Shown here: positions 1 through 6,601 of the stretch, one piece after another
How positions within the stretch are numbered: the stretch's first letter is position 1
Layout of the letters: each line of letters starts with the position of its first letter
Assembly: GCA_002327765.1 (NCBI GenBank)
Contig: DCUH01000048.1
Location: forward strand, 1-22,490
Direction of reading: 5' to 3'
DNA from: a bacterium UBA2219
GTDB taxonomy: Bacteria > Desulfobacterota > Deferrimicrobia > Deferrimicrobiales > Deferrimicrobiaceae
Length of the DNA: 22,490 bases
Translations under genes and position numbers: made by a program
Notes under the pieces: model-generated
Told to the model about the DNA's origin: nothing
The model's database searches: none
What the model saw: only the letters and a program-made list of their open reading frames with translations

Positions 1-226
1 CCGCGATGGTGTTGAACTCGAAGGGGACCCCGCCGGCCTCGCGGATGCATTCCTTAACGTACTCGCCCACGCGGTTCAGGTGGACGTGTCCGGGGACGAT
101 CTCCACGAACGAGTTGCACACGGCGATGAACGGCTTCCCCATGTCCTCGTCGGTGACGCCGCACGCCTTCAGCAGGCTGCGGTGGGGAGCGCGCTCGAAC
201 CCTTTCTTGATGACGTCGGAACGCAT
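1..226 (-). CDS. ilvD: Dihydroxy-acid dehydratase, N-terminal part (runs off the left edge)
   Basis: IlvD dehydrates 2,3-dihydroxy-acids to 2-keto acids in valine, leucine and isoleucine synthesis; it is a cytoplasmic Fe-S enzyme. Only the first 75 residues are inside the window. They begin MRSDVIKKGFERAPHRSLLK and continue through GKPFIAVCNSFVEIVPGH and GGVPFEFNTIA, which is the conserved IlvD N-terminus; the cysteine in AVCNS is the first of the cluster-binding cysteines known in the family. The ATG is preceded by an AAGGAGG ribosome binding site 8 bases upstream. The gene lies 52 bp after the dynamin-like GTPase gene on the same strand, so it could be co-transcribed, although function gives no obvious link. 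The family assignment is firm; whether the rest of the gene is intact cannot be seen. Confidence 0.93.
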   Translation of the reverse strand, partial: MRSDVIKKGFERAPHRSLLKACGVTDEDMGKPFIAVCNSFVEIVPGHVHLNRVGEYVKECIREAGGVPFEFNTIA

Positions 227-278
227 GGCGGACCCTCCTTGGCGGGATACTCTTCGATAATACCCGTTTTGCGGGGAA

Positions 279-1943
279 TCAGGATAACGCGGATTCTAGG
301 GATTCGAGCTCCGCGAGCGCGGCGCGCAGCTCCGCCGCCCGGGAAGCGGCGTCCCCGGGATCGCCGACCAGCCCCTCGATCGTTGCCAGCTCCCTCTCCA
401 GGAACGACTCGGCGTCCCTCGCCAGGCCGTCGATGACCTCCCCCACGGCGTCCGCCCATTGGGCGGCCACCCGCGAGAGGTTCTTTTCGGCCTCCCACGG
501 GATCCTTCGCCGGAAATGCCGCAGCACCAGCGGGCGGAAGACGGCCATCGGCACGAGGAACGAGAGCAGCTCGAAATGGGTGTCGAACGGCGGGGACAGC
601 CGGACGTCGGGGTGGGACGGCTCCTCGACCCGGGCGTCGAAGCGGGCGCCGTCGAAACGGATCCCGAGGGCGCGCTCGATCTCCTTCGACAGCCGGTCCT
701 GGAACGCCCGGACCGACCGGTCCACGCTCCCCCGCGCCCGGAAAAGGAACCCGGCCAGGTGCCCCTCGCCGTGCAGCGAGACGGCTCCCATCTCCTCCGT
801 CAAGACCTTCCGGAGCCACGACTCGAACCCCCGGGTCACCCCGGCGAGGTTTCCCCGCCAGTCGGCCGCGGCCGCCCGGAACGCGCCGGCGATCCGTTCC
901 GAAACCTCGTCCCTGTATGCGTGGAACCGGACGTCCGCCGCGGTGCGCGCCTCCGCCTTCAGGTGCCGGCAGATCGCGCGGATTTCCCCGGCGACCGACC
1001 CGCTGTCGCGGCGCTCCCGCGACAGCGCCGAGCGGAGATCCGATCGCGCCGCCTCCTCCGACTCGACCGCCCGTTCCGCGAGGAGCAGGTATCCCCGGCA
1101 TCCGTTCACAAGGGCGAGCGTCTTGTGGCGGGCGATCTCCGCGAACGCCTCTTCCCGGCGCCCGGCGATCCGCCGAAGAAGGTGGTCCCGGACCTCCGCC
1201 CGCATCGTATCGAATCCGGGACGGTCCGATACGGGGAGGATGCGCCACTCCTTCCCGGTTCGTTCCCGGGCCAGCTCCCGCGTGAACCCGACCACCCGGT
1301 CGAGCTCGTCCCCGGACACGAGGTCCGCCTTCGTCAGCAGGATCGCCGCCTCCGGGGTCTGGGCGGACACGTCTTCGAGGAGCAGCAGGTCGTCCTCGGA
1401 CAGCGGGTGGCTGACGCTGACGGCGACCAGCGCGGCCCCCACCCGCGGCATCCAGTCCTTCGACGCCTTCGTGTTGTGGGCGAAGACGGAGCCCAGCCCC
1501 GGCGTGTCGACGAACCGGATCCCGTCGTACGGCGCGAGGGCGGGAAGCTCGACGTCGACCACCGCCACCTGCTTCGCGTTGGCCGGGTTCCCCCGCTCCG
1601 TGACGAACTCGGAAAGTTGCGAAAGAGGGATCTCGAGCTCCTCCCCCGAGAACCGCCGGACGACGGCCTTCTCCCGAGGGCCGCAGCCGATGCGGGTGAC
1701 CACCGCGGTCGCCGGGAGGACGTCCGTCGGGACGACCGCGCTCCCGATCAGCCCGTTCAGGAACGAGCTCTTGCCCGCCTTGAACTGCCCGAGGACGGCG
1801 ACGTCCACCACGCCGCCGTCCCGAAGGAGCTCGCGGCAGGCGCCGAGCTGCGGCCCGAGGGAGTCGATGCGGAAATCGCGGCAGATCGCCCCGACGCGGT
1901 CGACGCAGGCGGCGACCGGGTCCCTTGTCCTGTCCGCGGCCAT
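279..1943 (-). CDS. Dynamin-like GTPase
   Basis: 554-residue large GTPase of the bacterial dynamin-like type. A G1/P-loop GQFKAGKSS is at 52-60, a candidate G2 threonine lies in VPTDVLPATA around 71-80, G3 DTPG at 146-149 and G4 TKAD at 204-207. After the GTPase domain comes a long charged, helix-rich stretch (about 240-450), a hydrophobic segment FELLSFLVPMAVFRPLVL near 450-475 that could be a membrane paddle, and a C-terminal helical tail. This is the GTPase/stalk/membrane-contact layout of bacterial dynamins, which remodel or protect membranes. The start codon is 12 bp after the stop of the antiporter gene, so the two are almost certainly co-transcribed and would fall under the fluoride riboswitch ahead of the antiporter. 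Substrate and partners are unknown; a role in membrane repair under ion stress is inference. Confidence 0.82.
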   Translation of the reverse strand: MAADRTRDPVAACVDRVGAICRDFRIDSLGPQLGACRELLRDGGVVDVAVLGQFKAGKSSFLNGLIGSAVVPTDVLPATAVVTRIGCGPREKAVVRRFSGEELEIPLSQLSEFVTERGNPANAKQVAVVDVELPALAPYDGIRFVDTPGLGSVFAHNTKASKDWMPRVGAALVAVSVSHPLSEDDLLLLEDVSAQTPEAAILLTKADLVSGDELDRVVGFTRELARERTGKEWRILPVSDRPGFDTMRAEVRDHLLRRIAGRREEAFAEIARHKTLALVNGCRGYLLLAERAVESEEAARSDLRSALSRERRDSGSVAGEIRAICRHLKAEARTAADVRFHAYRDEVSERIAGAFRAAAADWRGNLAGVTRGFESWLRKVLTEEMGAVSLHGEGHLAGFLFRARGSVDRSVRAFQDRLSKEIERALGIRFDGARFDARVEEPSHPDVRLSPPFDTHFELLSFLVPMAVFRPLVLRHFRRRIPWEAEKNLSRVAAQWADAVGEVIDGLARDAESFLERELATIEGLVGDPGDAASRAAELRAALAELESLESALS

Positions 1944-1955
1944 CGCGTCGCTTCC

Positions 1956-3194
1956 CTACTCCTCGTTCAGCCCGCCCTTCCCGTTCCCCGGCGCGCCTCC
2001 GGGCGGCGACTCCAGGCCGGGAAGCTCCTCGTCCGGGACGACCCTTTCCCGGAGCAGATGGTGGGGAAGGAACCAGAAGTTGGCGATCATCGTGGGGATG
2101 ACGGCGCTCGCGATCACCGCCGCGACGAGAAAGGAATACTGCCCGCGGGAGACGATGCCGTTGGACAGCCCGTAGAGGGCGGAGATCGTGCCGAACGTGA
2201 GCCCCGTGGACATCAGGAGGGTGTAGTACCAGCGTTCCTTGCGCTCCGCGCGGAAAATCCCGACCACGGGGTACAGCCCGAAGATCTTGGAGGCGACCTT
2301 CGCGGCGAGCAGGACGACAAAGATCCACAGCCCGGAAACGATCGTCGGGAGCGACACGAGCGACCCGGCCCGGAGGAAGTAGAAGGGGGTCAACAGGCCG
2401 ATCGTCAGCGTGCGCAGGCGGCGAACCCAGTGCTCGTCCTGGGCCGCGGCCCCGGCAAGGACCATCCCGGCGATGTAGGCGGGGAGGACCGCCTCGCTCC
2501 CGGACCAGAGCGCCAGGGCCCCCAGCCCGAAGAGCACCAGCAGGACCCACTTCGTCCGGATCGCGGCGGTGCGGTAGCCGTATTTCCTCGTCAGCAGGTT
2601 CGTGAGGAAGGGGAGCGCGGCGATGACCGCCGTCGAGACGACGAGGAACACGAGGGTTTTGAAAGTGAACGGAGCGAAGATCAGCCCCAGGGCCAGCACC
2701 GTCCCGAGGTCGTTGATGAAGCACGCCCCAAGGATCCCCTTGCCGAAACCGGTTTTATTGAACCCCGTCTCGAGCATGACCGCGTAGACGACGGCCATCG
2801 AGGTCGTCGAAAGGGCCACTCCCGCCAGCCAGCTCGCGCGGGGGTCCCACCCTAACAGGTAGCGGACCGCCGCCGCGCAGCCCAGGAAGGGAGCGAGGAA
2901 ACCCACCAGCCCGACGACGGTCACCTCTTTCCACTTGGTCCGCAGGACGGCGGGCTCGAGCTCGGCCCCGGCCAGGAACGTAAGGAGGACGGCGCCGGTG
3001 GCGGCAAGGAATCGGAGCCAGTCGACATCGGCCCCCAGGGCGCCGGCGCCGAAAAAGCGTTCCACCGCGAAGCCCGCCGCGACCCCGACGCAGATCTCGA
3101 CCAGCGCCATGGAAATCCGGAGATGGTAGGCCAGTATGCTTGCGGCAACCGCGAGGGCGAGCCAGACCGCGGCTATGCGGAACGCGTCTTCCAT
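1956..3194 (-). CDS. CPA-type cation:proton antiporter (fluoride-riboswitch controlled)
   Basis: About 412 residues with roughly 12 hydrophobic segments, the size of a CPA2/NapA-like sodium (or potassium):proton antiporter core without the RCK domain found in Kef proteins. The unwound-helix motif ALSTTSMAVVYAVM lies near 128-140, and the ion-binding pair is Asn161-Asp162 (FINDLGTVLAL). In the superfamily an ND pair is usual for electroneutral exchangers, while DD marks electrogenic NapA/NhaA types, so electroneutral exchange is the better guess. The ATG at 3194 is chosen over one 33 bp upstream because GGGAGGAGG sits 7 bases ahead of it. A fluoride riboswitch lies about 40 nt upstream. Antiporter genes are among those known downstream of crcB-motif RNAs. 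The dynamin-like GTPase follows 12 bp downstream. The transported cation is not evident from the sequence. Confidence 0.85.
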   Translation of the reverse strand: MEDAFRIAAVWLALAVAASILAYHLRISMALVEICVGVAAGFAVERFFGAGALGADVDWLRFLAATGAVLLTFLAGAELEPAVLRTKWKEVTVVGLVGFLAPFLGCAAAVRYLLGWDPRASWLAGVALSTTSMAVVYAVMLETGFNKTGFGKGILGACFINDLGTVLALGLIFAPFTFKTLVFLVVSTAVIAALPFLTNLLTRKYGYRTAAIRTKWVLLVLFGLGALALWSGSEAVLPAYIAGMVLAGAAAQDEHWVRRLRTLTIGLLTPFYFLRAGSLVSLPTIVSGLWIFVVLLAAKVASKIFGLYPVVGIFRAERKERWYYTLLMSTGLTFGTISALYGLSNGIVSRGQYSFLVAAVIASAVIPTMIANFWFLPHHLLRERVVPDEELPGLESPPGGAPGNGKGGLNEE

Positions 3195-3234
3195 GGAATC
3201 CTCCTCCCGACGAACCTGCCGCCTCATGCCGGCA

Positions 3235-3287
3235 CAGTAGGAGTCATCAGCCCGGTCAGGTCAGTTATGAGGGGGACTCCATCCCCT
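3235..3287 (-). ncRNA. Fluoride riboswitch 1 (crcB motif), upstream of antiporter
   Basis: Read on the minus strand, GGGG-AUGGAGUC-CCCC forms the first stem-loop (3286-3271). The second hairpin is around 3262-3250 (GACC-UGACC-GGGC, with one mismatch), followed by CUGAUGACUCCUACUG. Loop bases GGAGU (3280-3276) are complementary to ACUCC (3244-3240), the defining pseudoknot. The CUGAUG-x-CUCCUAC tail matches known crcB-motif aptamers such as the Thermotoga petrophila and Pseudomonas syringae examples. There is no terminator with a U-run before the antiporter. The ACUCCU strand could instead pair with the AGGAGG ribosome binding site when fluoride is absent, so translational control is plausible (inference). 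Confidence 0.9.
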
Positions 3288-3300
3288 TGAAGCGGCTTAA

Positions 3301-3329
3301 AAACTACAGCATGCCACCCGGAAATTCAA
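3301..3329 (-). promoter_or_regulatory. Possible promoter ahead of riboswitch 1
   Basis: A -35-like TTGAAT (3329-3324) and -10-like TAGTTT (3306-3301) are 17 nt apart on the minus strand. Transcription would start close to 3294, just before the first fluoride aptamer. The -10 match is poor (three of six). Position is the main support; it would let the antiporter be transcribed apart from the TPR gene whose stop codon it overlaps. Confidence 0.35.
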
Positions 3330-3739
3330 GGATCCCGAGGGAATATAGAATTTCCCTGGCCGTCGATCTCTTTATCCTGCCCATCCGGAACCAAATTTGT
3401 TTTTTCCCGCATATCGAGCACGGCTTTCCGCAATTCCCTTTCCTGCCGGAAATCCGGCCACTTCTCCCGCAGCTCATCCAGCAAGGCCATCGCCTCCTCA
3501 TATCGCTTTTGCCGGAAGAGCGCGTGTGCCAGATGAAGACGGAATCCCGGTTTGTATGGATTGAGCCAGATCGCCCGCCGGAACGTTTCCTCGGCGAGGC
3601 CATACGCCCCGCGGGAAAGGCAGTGGACGCCGATCCGGTCGTGGTCGAACCCGAGGTAGGGGCAGGGACGGAGAAGCTCCTCCCGGGCGCGCGAGGACCC
3701 AGCGTCCCAGCGCTCCTGCCTCGGACCACGCTTATTCAA
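3326..3739 (-). CDS. Small TPR-repeat protein (start uncertain, possible frameshift)
   Basis: The last 100 or so residues carry two TPR-like repeats: IGVHCLSRGAYGLAEETF..AIWLNP and LHLAHALFRQKRYEEAMALL..WPD, with the usual G, Y, A, F/L, A and P positions. They are followed by a charged tail. TPRs bind other proteins; no enzyme motif is present. The open frame reaches an ATG at 3889, but codons there overlap the second fluoride riboswitch and cannot be the natural N-terminus. The only well-placed start with a strong ribosome binding site (GGAGG, ATG at 3821) opens a different frame that stops after 29 codons. Either the gene carries a +1 frameshift near 3740, or translation begins at a weak TTG (3739). 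Third-position GC is lower than in neighbouring genes, suggesting a different history or relaxed selection. It lies between two fluoride aptamers. Confidence 0.55.
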   Translation of the reverse strand: MNKRGPRQERWDAGSSRAREELLRPCPYLGFDHDRIGVHCLSRGAYGLAEETFRRAIWLNPYKPGFRLHLAHALFRQKRYEEAMALLDELREKWPDFRQERELRKAVLDMREKTNLVPDGQDKEIDGQGNSIFPRDP

Positions 3740-3821
3740 GGCCGGACCCGGAAAAGGAAACGCCCACCGGGAAAGACCCCTGCGGGCGCCTCGTAACGAT
3801 CTCGACCTGGCTTGCGGGCAT
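3732..3821 (-). other. 29-codon ORF after riboswitch 2: leader peptide or displaced TPR N-terminus
   Basis: ATG at 3821 is preceded by CGGAGGAATC, the best ribosome binding site in this region, and directly follows the fluoride aptamer. The frame encodes MPASQVEIVTRRPQGSF and about a dozen more residues, then stops at TAA. The TPR frame runs on immediately downstream in the +1 frame (TTGAATAAG). The ORF may be the true N-terminus of the TPR protein cut off by an indel, or a short regulatory leader. A hairpin also lies inside it. Confidence 0.45.
3751..3789 (-). terminator. Possible attenuator hairpin downstream of riboswitch 2
   Basis: On the minus strand CGCCC-GCAGGGGUCUUUCCCGGU-GGGCG can fold with an inner AGGG/CCC pairing and is followed by UUUCCUUUU. 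It resembles an intrinsic terminator placed between the second fluoride aptamer and the TPR frame. It starts about 60 nt after the aptamer and does not obviously share bases with it, so a switching role is uncertain. Confidence 0.35.
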
Positions 3822-3846
3822 GATTCCTCCGAGCGGAAAAAGAAAC

Positions 3847-3895
3847 CAGGAGTCATCAGCCCGTATGGGCGGTTCACGGCGAACTCCATCGCCGT
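3847..3895 (-). ncRNA. Fluoride riboswitch 2 (crcB motif), upstream of TPR gene
   Basis: On the minus strand ACGGCG-AUGGAGUU-CGCCGU forms a perfect 6-bp first stem (3895-3876). GCCC-AUAC-GGGC forms the second hairpin (3870-3859), and CUGAUGACUCCUG closes the aptamer. Loop bases GGAGU (3887-3883) pair with ACUCC (3853-3849) as the pseudoknot. Sixteen bases, CGGGCUGAUGACUCCU, are identical to riboswitch 1, while the first stems differ in sequence but keep pairing, which is covariation in favour of a real RNA. The next start codon with a good ribosome binding site is at 3821. Confidence 0.87.
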
Positions 3896-3954
3896 ACGTC
3901 CGATTCCTTTGTATCACATCCGCGGCGCCTTCGAAAAGCCGGCGGGCGGCATCA

Positions 3955-3972
3955 GGGATCGGTTCAGATCCC
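3955..3972 (-). repeat. Perfect hairpin over the stop codon of the DUF815 gene
   Basis: GGGATC-TGAACC-GATCCC forms a 6-bp stem with a 6-base loop holding the TGA stop codon. There is no U-run after it, so it is at most a weak terminator or an RNA-end stabiliser. Confidence 0.35.
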
Positions 3973-4842
3973 TCGCATCTTGACGCGCCCGGAGAGGTCG
4001 TCGATGAACTGCTTCGCCGTCCGGCCGCTGCGCGAGCCCGTGGAAAGCGCCCAACGCAGAGCATCCGCCCGAAGCGTCTCCGCTTCGACGGGCAGCGCCA
4101 GCCGTCGCGCGTACTCCTCGACGATGGCGAGGTACGTGTCCTGGTCGAACCGGAAGAAGCCGAGCTGCAGGCCGAACCGGTCGGAGAGCGACAGCTTCTC
4201 CGAGACGGCCTCTTCGGGATGGATCTCGTCCTCCGCCCCCAGATCGACGCGCCGCTCCGGCATCAGGTGGCGCCGGTTGGAGGTGGCGTAGATCAGGACG
4301 TTCTCCGGCCGCTCCTCCACCCCGCCGTCCAGCAGCGTTTTCAGCCCCCGGAAGTCCACTTCCTCCTCGTCGAACGAGAGGTCGTCGCAGAAGAGGATGA
4401 ACCGGTACGGCAGCCCGCGGAGCCGCCCGGCGATCCGCGGGAAGGAGAACAGGTCCCACCGGGCGAGCTCGACGATCCGCAGCCCCCGGGGGCCGAAGAC
4501 GTCGAGCAGCCCCTTCACGCAGGAGGACTTCCCCGTCCCGCGCTCCCCCCACAGGAGAACGTGGTTGGCGCCGGCGCCCGAGACGAACTGCTCCGTGTTG
4601 CGGACCAGCTCCCCCTTCGCCGCGTCGATGCCGACCAGCAGGGAAAGGTCGACCCGGTGCGGGTGCGGAACGGGCGCGATCCGCCCCCCTTCCCCCGCCG
4701 CCTCCCACCGGAACGCCAGGTGGTCCCGGAAGACCGTCGGGTCGAACGGCGCGGCCTCCCGCTTCCCCACGAGAACCTCCACGCGGTCGAGGATCCGGTC
4801 GAGGCGCTTGAGCGCCGCTTCCGTCCAGCCTTCCGGGCTCAT
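3964..4842 (-). CDS. DUF815-family AAA+ ATPase
   Basis: About 292 residues from the chosen ATG. An N-terminal helical region (1-65) is followed by a P-loop ATPase core: Walker A GERGTGKSS at 99-107, Walker B FILFCDD at 148-153 with a following acidic run, and a sensor-type segment ATSNRRHLMPE at 186-196. The C-terminal part includes SLSDRFGLQLGFF and ends in the small AAA lid with RSGRTAKQF. This motif order is that of the DUF815 family of stand-alone AAA+ proteins, whose biological role is not settled. The open frame continues upstream to 4971 across the OmpA terminator, which rules out the longer form; ATG at 4842 begins MSPEGW but has only a weak G-rich ribosome binding site. It precedes the fluoride-riboswitch genes on the same strand; a shared function is not shown. 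Confidence 0.85.
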   Translation of the reverse strand: MSPEGWTEAALKRLDRILDRVEVLVGKREAAPFDPTVFRDHLAFRWEAAGEGGRIAPVPHPHRVDLSLLVGIDAAKGELVRNTEQFVSGAGANHVLLWGERGTGKSSCVKGLLDVFGPRGLRIVELARWDLFSFPRIAGRLRGLPYRFILFCDDLSFDEEEVDFRGLKTLLDGGVEERPENVLIYATSNRRHLMPERRVDLGAEDEIHPEEAVSEKLSLSDRFGLQLGFFRFDQDTYLAIVEEYARRLALPVEAETLRADALRWALSTGSRSGRTAKQFIDDLSGRVKMRGI

Positions 4843-4961
4843 CGGACCCGCCCCCCGCTTCCCATGCGCGCTCCCCTCTTCATCATGGAATCGATATTCT
4901 ACTCCCGGCAGCCGGGAAAACGGACCGCCGAAAGCTTTCGCCGCAGCCCCCTTCGCGCAAA

Positions 4962-5002
4962 AAAGAAGCACGGCGCTCCCGATCCTCCGGGAAGCGCCGT
5001 GC
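4962..5002 (-). terminator. Rho-independent terminator of the OmpA operon
   Basis: GCACGGCGCT (4968-4977) and AGCGCCGTGC (4993-5002) form a perfect 10-bp stem, extended by an inner CCCG/CGGG pairing. On the minus strand it is followed by TTCTTTTTTG. It sits 46 bp beyond the OmpA stop codon. The other side has only CTTTTCG, so it works best on the minus strand. Confidence 0.88.
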
Positions 5003-5048
5003 CTTTTCGAAAATTACCGATCGTTCCGGCCGTTCCTTCGAGGGTCCG

Positions 5049-6032
5049 CTACTTGATCGTGATCATGACCCGGCGGTTCTGGAACTGGCCCTGCTTCGTC
5101 TTGTTGTCGGCGATGGGTTCGCTTTCGCCCTTGCCCTCGGAGGTGATCTGGTCCGGCTTGATCTCGACCTCGCCCTCGAGGTACTTCTTCACCGATTCCG
5201 CTCTCTTCTCGGACAGCCCCTGGTTGTATTTCTCGCTGCCGCGGCTGTCGGTGTGGCCGACGATGTGGATCTTGGCGCCCGGGTTGTCCTTCAGGAACTG
5301 CACGCCCTTCTGCAGCTCCGCCAGGTCCGCCGGACGGATGTTCCATTTCGCCGTGTCGAAGTTGACGCGCAGCGCCAGCTCCTTCTTCACGACGGGAGCC
5401 GGAGCCACGACCACGGGGGCGGGCGCGGGGGGAGGAGCCACAACCTTCGGCTCCGCGACCGTCACGGTGGCGGTTTCATAATTGGTGGAGTACTTGCCGA
5501 CGCAGCTCATCTGGTAGTCCGTCGTCACCTTGGGGCACACTTCCCTTAAACCGGACAGCGGGAGCTTCTCCGCGCCCTTGGCCTTCTCGTCCGGGCCCAT
5601 CACGATCGTCTCGACGTTTTCCCCGCTCCACTTCAGCATGGCGCACTTCCCGGGGGCGATCGTGTCCGGCTCGGCGACGAGACCGCAGGTCGGGATCTTC
5701 TTCTTGTCTTCGCAGACCTGGAGCGCCTTGAACAGCGCGTCGATGGACTGCTGGGCCTTCAGCCCCTCGGCCGCGGGCTTCTCCCCCGCGTTGCACTTCT
5801 CCCAGGACTGGGTGCACTCGAGCCGGGCCGAATCGAGGTCCGCCTTGGCCACGGCGTATTCCTTCGGCGCGCATTCCTTCGCGCCCTTCGCTTCCGCCAT
5901 CTCGAGCATTCCGGCGATGTTGTCGAGCCGGTCTTTCTCCGCCTGGGTAAGCTGCCGCATCTGGCCGCAGCCGGCCACCAGGAAAGCCGCAACAAGGACC
6001 GTAAGGATAAGGATCAGGTTCCGGTTCCTCAT
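5049..6032 (-). CDS. OmpA-domain outer-membrane lipoprotein
   Basis: 327 residues. The N-terminus is a lipoprotein signal (LVAAFLVAGC, modified Cys22). Residues 30-115 are charged and helical with several cysteines (54, 73, 80, 107), followed by a small domain at 115-195 with cysteines at 116, 130, 166 and 177. A proline/alanine/valine hinge spans 196-215, and an OmpA C-terminal peptidoglycan-binding domain fills 217-327. In that domain are NFDTAKWNIRP, GHTDSRGSEKYNQGLSEKRA (TD and RA being the diaminopimelate-contacting signature) and a closing QNRRVMITI. It should tether the outer membrane to the cell wall. Its ATG overlaps the stop of the upstream lipoprotein gene as ATGA, so the two are co-translated. 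A strong terminator follows. The eight or so cysteines suggest disulfides in the periplasm. Confidence 0.9.
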   Translation of the reverse strand: MRNRNLILILTVLVAAFLVAGCGQMRQLTQAEKDRLDNIAGMLEMAEAKGAKECAPKEYAVAKADLDSARLECTQSWEKCNAGEKPAAEGLKAQQSIDALFKALQVCEDKKKIPTCGLVAEPDTIAPGKCAMLKWSGENVETIVMGPDEKAKGAEKLPLSGLREVCPKVTTDYQMSCVGKYSTNYETATVTVAEPKVVAPPPAPAPVVVAPAPVVKKELALRVNFDTAKWNIRPADLAELQKGVQFLKDNPGAKIHIVGHTDSRGSEKYNQGLSEKRAESVKKYLEGEVEIKPDQITSEGKGESEPIADNKTKQGQFQNRRVMITIK

Positions 6033-6319
6033 TTCGCACCTCCCTTGGTCGACTGCAGCGCCTTCGCGGAGTAATCAAGCGACTTCTTCAGGAAAAGGTC
6101 GACATCCGCGCGCGGGCTCCCCTCTTCCGCTTCCATGACGGCTTTCTTCAAGTATTCTTCCGCTGCGAACATTTCGTGCGGTGCGGACCACTTGGCACCC
6201 GCCTTGTCCGCTGCTTCCAACTGTTTCCGGGCGCTCTGGATCGAGTTGGCCGTCGCGCAACCGGCAACCAGACCGGCGCACAGAACGATGGCGCACAACA
6301 TAACCCACGGTCTTTTCAT
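6029..6319 (-). CDS. DUF4398-type small lipoprotein
   Basis: 96 residues from the ATG at 6319, which has GGAGGGG 6 bases ahead; the frame extends upstream but without a ribosome binding site. Lipoprotein signal: MKRPWVMLCAIVLCAGLVAG with Cys21 in the lipobox. The mature part is helical with the pattern ARKQLEAADKAGAKWSAPHE and AAEEYLKKAVMEAEEG, typical of DUF4398 proteins, which are commonly found beside OmpA-domain lipoproteins. The same alanine-lysine-glutamate pattern (APKEYAVAKADLDSA) appears in the N-terminal half of its OmpA partner, so the two may interact or derive from one domain. Its exact function is unknown; an envelope structural role is likely. Confidence 0.82.
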   Translation of the reverse strand: MKRPWVMLCAIVLCAGLVAGCATANSIQSARKQLEAADKAGAKWSAPHEMFAAEEYLKKAVMEAEEGSPRADVDLFLKKSLDYSAKALQSTKGGAK

Positions 6320-6553
6320 TCGAGCCCCTCCGTCTCCGTAATAATTTACGTCCGTGAAACGCGGCACGACCGTCGAGCGAATCTCACCCCCCCTCCGTCT
6401 TATTTTTTTTCGAATCCGCTCGATCTGCAACGGGCGCAAGAAATGCCGATCTCAAGACCAATCATACAAAGGGCGGTAAAGGACTACAAGTGTCGAAATT
6501 ATCGCCAAAGCCGGGAAAGATCAAGGGGTCTTTGCGCATGGAATTCCTTTCGG

Positions 6554-6583
6554 ATCAGGATAATATGGAGCACATATCCTGAT
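6554..6583. promoter_or_regulatory. Inverted repeat over a -10-like box ahead of AsmA gene
   Basis: ATCAGGATA (6554-6562) and TATCCTGAT (6575-6583) are exact inverted repeats 12 bp apart. The left arm overlaps GATAAT (6559-6564), a good -10 match, though no -35 with normal spacing is visible. The GTG start of the AsmA gene is 18 bp beyond the right arm. This could be an operator or a stem in the 5' leader. The remainder of 6320-6601 (282 bp between divergent genes) shows no other feature I can support. Confidence 0.4.
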
Positions 6584-6601
6584 GAGCGAGGCGACGGTCC
6601 C

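Noticed and set aside
169..2855. Very long open frames overlapping the GTPase and antiporter genes (851 aa minus, 798 aa and 580 aa plus)
   Set aside because: They are rich in Arg/Pro/Gly with no domain motifs and arise from high GC content opposite or out of frame with two recognisable genes.
1956..3227. Upstream ATG at 3227 for the antiporter
   Set aside because: It lacks a ribosome binding site and adds a charged tail (MRRQVRREEDS), whereas ATG 3194 has GGGAGGAGG at good spacing.
3326..3889. Full-length reading of the TPR frame from ATG 3889
   Set aside because: Its first codons coincide with the loop and stems of fluoride riboswitch 2, there is no good ribosome binding site, and the N-terminal residues look non-coding.
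279..4842. Reading DUF815 ATPase, TPR, antiporter and dynamin genes as a new anti-phage system
   Set aside because: The fluoride riboswitches explain the regulation, and no defence-type effector is present; fluoride or ion stress is the better-supported context.
3964..4971. Long form of the DUF815 ATPase starting at 4971
   Set aside because: It would run through the terminator hairpin of the OmpA operon, and the added residues do not resemble the family.
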